Shown: positions 6,822-12,767 of the stretch, in pieces
How positions within the stretch are numbered: position 1 is the first letter of the stretch
Layout of the letters: every line of letters begins with the position of its first letter
NCBI GenBank assembly: GCA_018364455.1
Contig: JAGZLW010000033.1
Location: forward strand, 1-20,645
From: Streptococcus mitis
GTDB lineage: Bacteria; Bacillota; Bacilli; Lactobacillales; Streptococcaceae
DNA length: 20,645 nt
Direction: 5' to 3'
The notes under the pieces: generated by a model
Databases searched by the model: none
Seen by the model: the letters and a program-made list of their open reading frames with translations, nothing else
Told to the model about the DNA's origin: nothing
Made by a program: the position numbers and the translations under genes

Positions 6822-7697
6822 CTATTTTCCTCGCTCTGCCATGAGAATTTGGATTTCATTTTCATTGATACCAACCATGGCTTCTCCTAAATCTTCAGAG
6901 ATTTGAGCTAGGATTTGAGGATTACGGAAGTTAGTCACGGCCTTAACAATAGCACTCGCTCGTTTAACAGGATCTCCTGACTTGAAAATACCTGAACCTA
7001 CAAAGACCCCCTCTGCCCCTAATTGCATCATTAACGCCGCATCTGCTGGCGTTGCAACGCCTCCAGCCGCAAAGTTTACAACTGGCAATTTTCCATGTTC
7101 ATGAACATATTGGACCAATTCTACAGGGACTTGCAAATCCTTGGCAGCAACATAAAGTTCGTCCTCACGTAGATTTTGAATGCGGCGAATTTCCTGATTC
7201 ATCATACGCATATGGCGAACAGCTTGGACAATATCTCCTGTACCCGGTTCTCCTTTAGTACGAATCATAGAAGCACCTTCAGCGATACGACGCAAGGCTT
7301 CACCCAAGTCCTTAGCCCCACAGACAAAAGGAACTTGGAATTCTTTTTTGTCCACATGGAAACGGTCGTCTGCTGGAGATAAAACTTCACTCTCATCGAT
7401 ATAGTCAATCTCAATGGCCTCTAAAATCTGAGCCTCAACAAAATGCCCGATTCTGACCTTGGCCATTACTGGAATACTAACCGCTTCTTGGATTTCCTTA
7501 ATCATCTTTGGATCACTCATACGGGAAACACCACCAGCTGCACGAATATCAGCTGGAATCCGCTCCAAGGCCATCACAGCAGCCGCACCAGAAGCCTCTG
7601 CAATACGGGCTTGTTCAGGGTTCTGAACGTCCATGATTACACCACCCTTGAGCATCTGTGCCAAGTTTTTATTTAGTTCATAACGATTTTCAGTCAT
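6822..7697 (-). CDS. pdxS: Pyridoxal 5'-phosphate synthase, lyase subunit PdxS
   Basis: Synthase subunit that builds pyridoxal phosphate from ribose-5-phosphate, glyceraldehyde-3-phosphate and ammonia. In the family it forms a dodecamer coated with PdxT. I place the start at the ATG 7697-7695 (MTENRYELNKN), giving 291 residues, the usual length, with a GAGGA ribosome site nine bases upstream. An in-frame ATG at 7733 would add twelve residues and lacks a good site. Key residues are present: Asp23 (VIMDV), the Schiff-base lysine Lys80 (VMAKVRIGH) and Lys148 (RTKGE), which moves the intermediate between sites. Very high conservation makes the call secure. Confidence 0.97.
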   Translation of the reverse strand: MTENRYELNKNLAQMLKGGVIMDVQNPEQARIAEASGAAAVMALERIPADIRAAGGVSRMSDPKMIKEIQEAVSIPVMAKVRIGHFVEAQILEAIEIDYIDESEVLSPADDRFHVDKKEFQVPFVCGAKDLGEALRRIAEGASMIRTKGEPGTGDIVQAVRHMRMMNQEIRRIQNLREDELYVAAKDLQVPVELVQYVHEHGKLPVVNFAAGGVATPADAALMMQLGAEGVFVGSGIFKSGDPVKRASAIVKAVTNFRNPQILAQISEDLGEAMVGINENEIQILMAERGK

Positions 7698-7736
7698 TTC
7701 TTTTTCCTCATCATTTATATTGGTAGCTACCATTTC

Positions 7737-7765
7737 ATTTTAATTCAGAACAGAAGGAATCACAA
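7737..7765 (-). promoter_or_regulatory. Promoter of pdxS-pdxT
   Basis: On the minus strand a -35 TTGTGA (7760-7765) and a -10 TAAAAT (7737-7742) are separated by 17 bases. They lie about 30 bases upstream of the chosen pdxS start. No operator for a PdxR-type MocR regulator could be identified by eye. Confidence 0.65.
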
Positions 7766-7802
7766 GATAAAAAAAGAATAATTGTATGGGTACAGATTGG
7801 CT

Positions 7803-7839
7803 AAAAAACTATCTGACCTTAACTTAAGGCCAGATAGTT
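7803..7839 (-). terminator. Terminator of nox
   Basis: AACTATCTG (7807-7815) pairs with CAGATAGTT (7831-7839). The inner bases extend the stem with one mismatch, making a near-perfect palindrome. On the minus strand it is followed by a run of T (7803-7808). It lies ten bases after the nox stop codon. Confidence 0.88.
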
Positions 7840-7848
7840 CATCAAATT

Positions 7849-9228
7849 TTATTTTTCAGCTGTAAGTGCAGCCATTGTGATGTAGTTGTATGGTTTGTTA
7901 AAGTGTGGCAAGAAGAATAGGTCTGTCAATGCCAATTTATCAATTGTTACATGCTCTTGGATAGCAAGTGAGAACATGTGGATTCCCATACTGATTGCAG
8001 AATCGTGTGAAACCATTTGTGCACCAAGAATTTCACGGCTATCTTTGTCAAAGACAATCTTAATTGCTACTTCATGGTTGTCATGTTTCATGAATTCTGG
8101 TTTTTGAAGATCGTTAAAACCTGTTTCAGTTGCGTTGTAACCAGCAGCTTTAGCTTTTTCAAGAGTCAAACCAGTTGAAACCATGTGAAGACCGTAGATT
8201 GAAATACCATTTGAACCTTGCACACCGATTCCTTCCAATTCATGGCCACAAGCATTGTAGGCACCAACGATACCAGTACGAACTGCGTTTGAAGCAAGGG
8301 CGATGTAACTTGTGTCTTTGCGAGCGTTGTCATAAACAGTCGCACAGTCACCAACGGCAAATACACCAGGAAGTGAAGTTTCTTGTTTCTTATCTACAAG
8401 GAAGGCACCATTACGGAAGAGTTCAATCTTACCATCAGCAAGTGCTGTGTTTGGACGGAAACCAACTGCAAGAACAACCATATCCACATCAAAGCTTTCT
8501 TTGTCAGTAATCAAACGTTCAACTTTACCGTCACCTTCGATTGCTTTAACAGTTTGACCAAGTGCCAAGCGGATATTGTGGTCTTCCAAATTCTTCGCCA
8601 TCATTTGTGTGAAGTCTTTATCATAGTAACCGTTCAAGACAGTATCAACGATATCAACAAGAACAACTTCTTTTCCAAGACGTTCAAAGGCTTCAGCAAG
8701 TTCAACACCAATGTAACCACCACCAACAACAGCGATACGGTCAAGGTGCTGGCTCTTGTCAGCCAATTTGTGAATCACTTCTTCAGCGTTTTGGTACAAT
8801 TTCACGAATTGTACGTTTTCAAGAGTTGCTTTAAATTCGCGGTTCCCTTTAACAATTTCAACACCTTCGATTGGTGGCAAGATTGGTGTAGAACCTGTAG
8901 CGAAAATCAATTTTTCATATGATTCTTTGTGCTCTTTTCCTTCAACTTCTGCTATAACTACTTTGTTATCGTAGTCGATTGAAAGAACAGGTGAGTTCAT
9001 GTAAACTTTAGCACCTTTTGCTTCCAATTTTTCTTTATCAGAATAGAACAAGCCTTCAGCACCGTCAATTTGTTCACCAATCCAAAGAGCCATTCCACAT
9101 CCTAGGAAAGAGATGTTAGAGTTTTGGTCAAATACAACGATTTCGTTCTCATTCCCAAAATTATCCAACATAGTATTAATACATGCTGTACCAGCGTGGT
9201 TAGCACCGACTACAACGATCTTACTCAT
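7849..9228 (-). CDS. nox: H2O-forming NADH oxidase
   Basis: Cytoplasmic flavoenzyme of 459 residues that reduces O2 by four electrons to water with NADH, regenerating NAD+ and removing oxygen. The FAD-binding segment is at the N-terminus (VVVGANHAGTA, 5-15). The redox-active cysteine that cycles through sulfenic acid is Cys44 (ISFLGCGMAL). The NADH-binding fold is AVVGGGYIGVELAEAF near residue 165, and a second FAD motif, GVFAVGDCATV, lies near 290. Length and motifs fit the Nox-2 type, not coenzyme A disulfide reductase, the nearest relative. It is monocistronic with its own terminator, and its promoter overlaps a cre box. It diverges from the flavin-related apbE operon. Confidence 0.96.
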   Translation of the reverse strand: MSKIVVVGANHAGTACINTMLDNFGNENEIVVFDQNSNISFLGCGMALWIGEQIDGAEGLFYSDKEKLEAKGAKVYMNSPVLSIDYDNKVVIAEVEGKEHKESYEKLIFATGSTPILPPIEGVEIVKGNREFKATLENVQFVKLYQNAEEVIHKLADKSQHLDRIAVVGGGYIGVELAEAFERLGKEVVLVDIVDTVLNGYYDKDFTQMMAKNLEDHNIRLALGQTVKAIEGDGKVERLITDKESFDVDMVVLAVGFRPNTALADGKIELFRNGAFLVDKKQETSLPGVFAVGDCATVYDNARKDTSYIALASNAVRTGIVGAYNACGHELEGIGVQGSNGISIYGLHMVSTGLTLEKAKAAGYNATETGFNDLQKPEFMKHDNHEVAIKIVFDKDSREILGAQMVSHDSAISMGIHMFSLAIQEHVTIDKLALTDLFFLPHFNKPYNYITMAALTAEK

Positions 9229-9265
9229 AAAAAATTTCCTACCTTCATTCTAAATTTACCCTACT

Positions 9266-9294
9266 AGTATACCATTTACTGTTAGCGTTTACAA
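9266..9294 (-). promoter_or_regulatory. Promoter of nox
   Basis: The minus strand shows -35 TTGTAA (9289-9294), 17 bases, and the extended -10 TGGTATACT (TATACT at 9266-9271). The predicted start is near 9259, giving a leader of about 30 bases. Confidence 0.8.
9280..9293 (-). promoter_or_regulatory. cre site overlapping the nox -35 box
   Basis: The minus strand reads TGTAAACGCTAACA, essentially a perfect CcpA operator. It overlaps the -35 box, which suggests catabolite control of NADH oxidase. In streptococci CcpA can either repress or activate, so the sign is not predictable here. Confidence 0.75.
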
Positions 9295-9325
9295 GAGTTT
9301 GGCTGATTTTTCCTATTTTTTTGTA

Positions 9326-9372
9326 AAAAATTGTAAATAATCTGTATTTTAACACGGATTCTTACAATTTTT
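9326..9372. repeat. 47-base imperfect inverted repeat between the nox and apbE promoters
   Basis: AAAAATTGTAA (9326-9336) pairs perfectly with TTACAATTTTT (9362-9372). Inside it AATCTGT (9339-9345) pairs with ACGGATT (9354-9360) with one G-T pair, leaving an eight-base loop and small bulges. It lies upstream of both divergent promoters, so it is not transcribed by either. A shared operator or a decayed repeat are both possible. Confidence 0.5.
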
Positions 9373-9416
9373 CTTCATTTCCTGAGCATATTTCTTGACA
9401 TCTTTACAAATTTTAT

Positions 9417-9445
9417 TTGTGAAAACGCTGACTTTATGGTATGCT
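9417..9445 (+). promoter_or_regulatory. Promoter of the apbE operon
   Basis: A -35 TTGTGA (9417-9422), 17-base spacer and extended -10 TGGTATGCT (TATGCT at 9440-9445). The leader to the TTG start is about 80 bases. It is very similar in layout to the divergent nox promoter. Confidence 0.75.
9420..9433 (+). promoter_or_regulatory. cre-like site overlapping the apbE -35 box
   Basis: TGAAAACGCTGACT matches the CcpA consensus in its core (TGAAAACGCT) with a weaker right end. It sits at the same place relative to the -35 box as the nox cre. Confidence 0.55.
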
Positions 9446-9534
9446 AGTATCATGGAAAGAAAATGTAAGGGGTTAATTTTTCATAAATTTACTATATTTC
9501 AGCCTTCTTTTCATAAGAGAAAGGAGTTGGTAGC

Positions 9535-10458
9535 TTGCCTCTTAGTTCACATTCTGAACGGCTAATGGGGACTACTATCACTATTTCATTAGTAGATGAG
9601 CGAGCCGATATCTTGCTCCAAAAATCCTTTGATTTACTCAGAGAGCTCGAATACCGCTTCAACGCCAATAGCCAAGAATCTGAGTTGATGGAAATCAATT
9701 ATCAAGCTGGAATAGCTCCAGTCAAGGTTCATCCAGACCTGTTTGAACTGATTTCACTTGGGTTAGAGCATAGCTTAGCGCCCTCTAGCCATCTCAACAT
9801 CAGTATTGGTCCCTTAATTCAAACCTGGCGCATCGGTTTTTCAGATGCCAAAGTTGCCCAACCTCAAGAAATTGAATCGGTGCTCCCTCTAATCAATCCT
9901 CATTATATCGAGTTAGATTCTTCTACTTCTACTGTGTTTTTAAAACAGAAAGGAATGAAGATCGATCTAGGTTGTTTAGCCAAAGGATATAGTGCAGATA
10001 AGGTTGCCCAATTTCTGAGAGCAGAGGGAGTGACTTCTGCCTTGATTAATCTGGGAGGGAATATCCTGACCATTGGAAAAAATCAGGCAAGAGGGAATCA
10101 ACCTTGGCAAATCGGGATTCAAGACCCAGCCAATCCTAGGGGAAATCACTTAATGACCATCCCTGTTGTCAATCAATCTGTCGTGACTTCAGGCATTTAT
10201 GAACGTCACCTGACAGTCGATGGAAAAGATTACCATCACATTTTTGACAGTCAGACAGGATATCCTGTTGAAACGGAGCTAGCGAGTCTAACAATCATAT
10301 CTGATAAATCAGTTGATGGTGAAATCTGGACAACTCGACTCTTTGGAGAAAGACCTGCTTCTATCCTTTGGCAAGTCGAAAGTTTGGAGGGCATCGAGGT
10401 CATCCTCATTGATAAGGAAGGTCACCTAAGCTGTTCTTCAGGAATTCCTACTCTATAG
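9535..10458 (+). CDS. apbE: FAD:protein FMN transferase (ApbE family), cytoplasmic
   Basis: ApbE enzymes cleave FAD and attach FMN covalently, through a phosphoester, to Thr/Ser in Dxx(S/T)GAT-like motifs of target proteins. Older annotations say thiamine biosynthesis lipoprotein. The 307-residue protein starts at TTG 9535, chosen for the AAGGAG site at 9521-9526. The next in-frame ATG would remove ten residues. Family motifs are present: CLAKGYSADK (147-156), NLGGN (172-176), HHIFDSQTGYP (234-244), and Asp261 with Thr266 near the Mg/FAD site, although the usual DA.[SA]T block reads DGEIWTT. There is no signal peptide or lipobox, so unlike most ApbE it should act on cytoplasmic targets. The first gene of a three-gene operon, followed by two FMN reductases. 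Confidence 0.92.
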   Translation: MPLSSHSERLMGTTITISLVDERADILLQKSFDLLRELEYRFNANSQESELMEINYQAGIAPVKVHPDLFELISLGLEHSLAPSSHLNISIGPLIQTWRIGFSDAKVAQPQEIESVLPLINPHYIELDSSTSTVFLKQKGMKIDLGCLAKGYSADKVAQFLRAEGVTSALINLGGNILTIGKNQARGNQPWQIGIQDPANPRGNHLMTIPVVNQSVVTSGIYERHLTVDGKDYHHIFDSQTGYPVETELASLTIISDKSVDGEIWTTRLFGERPASILWQVESLEGIEVILIDKEGHLSCSSGIPTL

Positions 10459-10517
10459 AGACAACTGTTTCAATGGAGTTTTAAAATCGTATTATGTAAA
10501 AAGAGAAAGGAAATCTC

Positions 10518-11123
10518 ATGTTAAAACTTATTGCTATTGTTGGAACAAATTCAAAACGTTCTACAAACCGTCAATTGCTTCAATACATGCAAAAACACTT
10601 TGCTGACAAAGCTGAAATTGAACTTGTTGAAATCAAGGATATCCCTGTCTTTAACAAGCCAGCTGACAAGCAAGTACCTGCTGAAATTCTGGAAATTGCT
10701 GCTAAAATCGAAGAGGCAGATGGCGTTATTATCGGTACTCCTGAGTATGACCACTCTATCCCAGCTGTTTTGATGAGCGCTCTTGCTTGGTTGTCATACG
10801 GTATTTACCCACTTTTGAACAAACCAATCATGATTACTGGTGCTTCTTACGGTACGCTTGGTTCATCACGTGCTCAAATGCAACTTCGCCAAATCTTGAA
10901 TGCTCCAGAAATTAAAGCAAGTGTCCTTCCAGATGAATTCTTGCTTTCACATTCTCTTCAAGCCTTCAACCCAAGTGGAGATTTAGTAGATCTTGATGTT
11001 ATTAAAAAACTGGATGCCACTTTTGACGACTTCCGTATCTTTGTAAAAATTACAGAAAAATTGCGCAACGCACAAGCCCTACTTCGCAAAGATGCTGAAG
11101 AATTTGACTGGGAAAATTTGTAA
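10518..11123 (+). CDS. NADPH-dependent FMN reductase family protein
   Basis: Flavodoxin-fold FMN_red family oxidoreductase of 201 residues. The phosphate-binding loop is GTNSKRSTN (9-17), and the flavin-contacting loop is GTPEYDHSIP (73-82), followed by NKPIMITGASYGTLGSSRAQ. The family reduces FMN, quinones or azo compounds with NAD(P)H. The substrate here cannot be read from sequence. It lies 59 bases after apbE with an AGAAAGGAAA ribosome site, and 18 bases before a longer paralogue with which it shares its whole fold. The pair may act together, for example as a heterodimer, since FMN_red proteins form dimers and tetramers. Cytoplasmic: no signal peptide or membrane segment. Confidence 0.9.
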   Translation: MLKLIAIVGTNSKRSTNRQLLQYMQKHFADKAEIELVEIKDIPVFNKPADKQVPAEILEIAAKIEEADGVIIGTPEYDHSIPAVLMSALAWLSYGIYPLLNKPIMITGASYGTLGSSRAQMQLRQILNAPEIKASVLPDEFLLSHSLQAFNPSGDLVDLDVIKKLDATFDDFRIFVKITEKLRNAQALLRKDAEEFDWENL

Positions 11124-11141
11124 GATAGGAGACCAAAAAGA

Positions 11142-12380
11142 ATGAAATTTGTTGGACTTGTAGGATCAAACTACGATCAATCATATAACCGTAAACTCTT
11201 GGAATTCATCCGTCGTCACTTCAAACTCAAATTTGAATTAGAAGTTCTCGAAATTGACGAAGTTCCAATGTTTAACCAAGACGAAAAATGGGATGAAAGT
11301 TTCCAATTGCGTCTCTTGTATAACAGAATTACTCGTGCTGATGGTGTCATTATTGCTACTCCTGAGCACAACCACACAATCTCAGCTTCTCTTAAATCTG
11401 TTCTTGAATGGCTTTCATACGAAGTTCATCCATTCGAAAACAAACCAGTCATGATTGTGGGAGCTTCTTACTACGACCAAGGTACTTCTCGTGCCCAAGT
11501 TCACCTTCGTAAGATTCTTGACGCTCCAGGTGTTAATGCCTATACGCTTCCAGGTAACGAATTCCTTCTTGGTAAAGCCAAAGAAGCATTTGACGCAGAG
11601 GGCAATATCACAAACGAAGGAACTATTAATTTCCTTGAAACATGCTTGGACAACTTTGTAAAATATGTGGGAGTCGTTTCAAAATTGAAAAAACCAAAAC
11701 CAATTGCACCAGAAGATTTATATTGTACAAATTCAATTGCAACTACCATTCAAGGTGTTGATCCAGACGATCCTGAATGGGTAGAAAAAGCAGCTGAACT
11801 TGTTGGAGCTGTTTCTGGAGATACTTACGTTAAATTAGACCACGGTATCTTGACAGTTAACCAAATTGACATGTTCTTGAAAGCAATGCCATTTGAATTG
11901 ACATTTGCAGATGATAATAACCAGTTCTTGTACTTTAATAACGCACACCAAGATCCAAATACAATGTTTGGTAAACGTGTACGTGCTCAATCAGGAAACC
12001 GTCTAGGAACTGTACACGGTTCATTGCCAGATTCTAGAATGAAAAACGTTGAATGGGTTGTCGGCGTATTGCGTAATGGGGACCAAGAATATGTCCGTAC
12101 AATTGTGCCAGGAACACCAGAAGGCGTTATTAATACCCATAATTACCAAGCAATGTACTATCCAGATGGTTCATATGCTGGAATCAATGAAATCATCTTT
12201 AATTTCCAACCATGGCTTGACTGGTACCTTAATACAACTGGTCAACGTCTAGTTGGTGGAAATGCTGCAGCTCCTGCTGGAGGACACGGTGGCGCAGATG
12301 CCACATCTGGAGCTTCTGATTCAGGTGATGCTGGAGGCCACGGTGGTGGCGCAGACGCTACATCTGGAGCAAGTAATTAA
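11142..12380 (+). CDS. FMN reductase / PAS-domain fusion with glycine-rich DATSGAS-repeat tail
   Basis: A 412-residue, three-part protein. Residues 1 to about 185 are an FMN_red flavodoxin fold (GSNYDQSYN 8-16, ATPEHNHTIS 72-81), paralogous to the previous gene. Residues about 240-365 look like a PAS domain of the DUF438-associated type (AMPFELTFADDNNQFLYFN, then EWVVGVLRNG). The tail (368-412) is made of Gly, Ala, Ser, Asp and His with two repeats, GGHGGADATSGAS and GGHGGGADATSGAS. DATSGAS at 386-392 and 405-411 resembles the ApbE flavinylation motif with Ser as acceptor, and apbE is in the same operon. I infer, without proof, that it carries FMN covalently. The start has an AGGAG site, and a terminator follows eight bases after the stop. 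Confidence 0.88.
   Translation: MKFVGLVGSNYDQSYNRKLLEFIRRHFKLKFELEVLEIDEVPMFNQDEKWDESFQLRLLYNRITRADGVIIATPEHNHTISASLKSVLEWLSYEVHPFENKPVMIVGASYYDQGTSRAQVHLRKILDAPGVNAYTLPGNEFLLGKAKEAFDAEGNITNEGTINFLETCLDNFVKYVGVVSKLKKPKPIAPEDLYCTNSIATTIQGVDPDDPEWVEKAAELVGAVSGDTYVKLDHGILTVNQIDMFLKAMPFELTFADDNNQFLYFNNAHQDPNTMFGKRVRAQSGNRLGTVHGSLPDSRMKNVEWVVGVLRNGDQEYVRTIVPGTPEGVINTHNYQAMYYPDGSYAGINEIIFNFQPWLDWYLNTTGQRLVGGNAAAPAGGHGGADATSGASDSGDAGGHGGGADATSGASN
12276..12370 (+). repeat. Tandem DNA repeat encoding the DATSGAS tail
   Basis: Unit 1 is 12276-12313 and unit 2 is 12330-12370. Both begin GCTGGAGG and end CATCTGGAGC. Unit 2 has one extra GGT codon and several synonymous changes (GATGCC against GACGCT). 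Synonymous drift with conserved protein sequence suggests the repeat is maintained by selection and is not a fresh slippage product. Confidence 0.85.
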
Positions 12381-12388
12381 TAATTTTA

Positions 12389-12411
12389 GGAACCGTTATG
12401 GTTCCTTTTTT
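12389..12411 (+). terminator. Terminator of the apbE operon
   Basis: GGAACC (12389-12394) and GGTTCC (12400-12405) form a six-base stem around GTTAT, followed by six T. The uracil permease fragment begins directly after the T-run. Confidence 0.8.
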
Positions 12412-12672
12412 AGTGACTCTTTATCAACTGTATTTGGTGGTATGTCAATCCTTCTCTATGGGGTTATCGCCAGCAACGGTTTGAAGGTCTTGATTAAAGA
12501 ACGTGTTGATTTTGGTCAAATGCGTAACCTCATCATCGCAAGTGCTATGTTAGTCCTTGGACTTGGAGGAGCTATCCTTAAACTTGGTCCAGTTACCCTT
12601 TCAGGTACTGCCCTATCAGCCATGACAGGAATCATCTTGAACTTGATCTTGCCATACGAAAATAAAGATTAA
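12412..12672 (+). pseudogene. pyrP: 3' fragment of a uracil permease gene (pyrP/uraA)
   Basis: About 87 codons that read as the C-terminal end of a nucleobase:cation symporter-2 uracil permease: GGMSILLYGVIASNGLK, the GLGGAILKLG helix and LSGTALSAMTGIILNLILP. The N-terminal four fifths (transmembrane segments 1 to about 10) are absent. The reading frame continues upstream only as an out-of-frame overlap with the preceding gene. An ATG at 12442 could start a 76-residue peptide, but it would not transport anything. In pneumococcus, from memory, the intact permease gene stands just upstream of ffh, as this fragment does. This is therefore the stump left by a deletion or rearrangement whose junction is near 12412. 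It keeps its own terminator. Confidence 0.8.
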
Positions 12673-12694
12673 GAATCTAAACACATCAAAAAAC

Positions 12695-12726
12695 GAGCAT
12701 TTCCAATTACGGAAGTGCTCATTTTT
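12695..12726 (+). terminator. Terminator after the uracil permease fragment
   Basis: GAGCATTTCC (12695-12704) pairs with GGAAGTGCTC (12711-12720), with one G-T pair, followed by ATTTTT. It converges with the ffh terminator. Confidence 0.82.
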
Positions 12727-12734
12727 CTTCTTTC

Positions 12735-12764
12735 TAAAAAAGGAAAGCCCTGCGGCCTTCCTTT
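12735..12764 (-). terminator. Terminator of ylxM-ffh
   Basis: On the minus strand GGAAGGCC and GGCTTTCC (12754-12761 and 12742-12749, one mismatch) form a hairpin with loop GCAG, flanked by AAA/TTT and followed by TTTTTTA. Confidence 0.82.
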
Positions 12765-12767
12765 GTC

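Noticed and set aside
7698..7733. Longer PdxS starting at 7733
   Set aside because: The twelve extra residues are not part of the conserved family N-terminus, and the better ribosome site serves the ATG at 7697.
8383..8922. Long plus-strand frame of 179 codons opposite nox
   Set aside because: It is the mirror of a highly conserved enzyme gene, with no start signal or protein-like motif of its own.
9389..9424. Rex (NADH-sensing) operator before apbE
   Set aside because: TTTACAAA and TTTGTGAA are present but in the everted order, and no TTGTGAA-N4-TTCACAA palindrome occurs. Only a half-site matches.
12253..12441. N-terminal extension of the permease fragment
   Set aside because: This part overlaps the end of the FMN-reductase/PAS gene in another frame and its translation has no transporter character.
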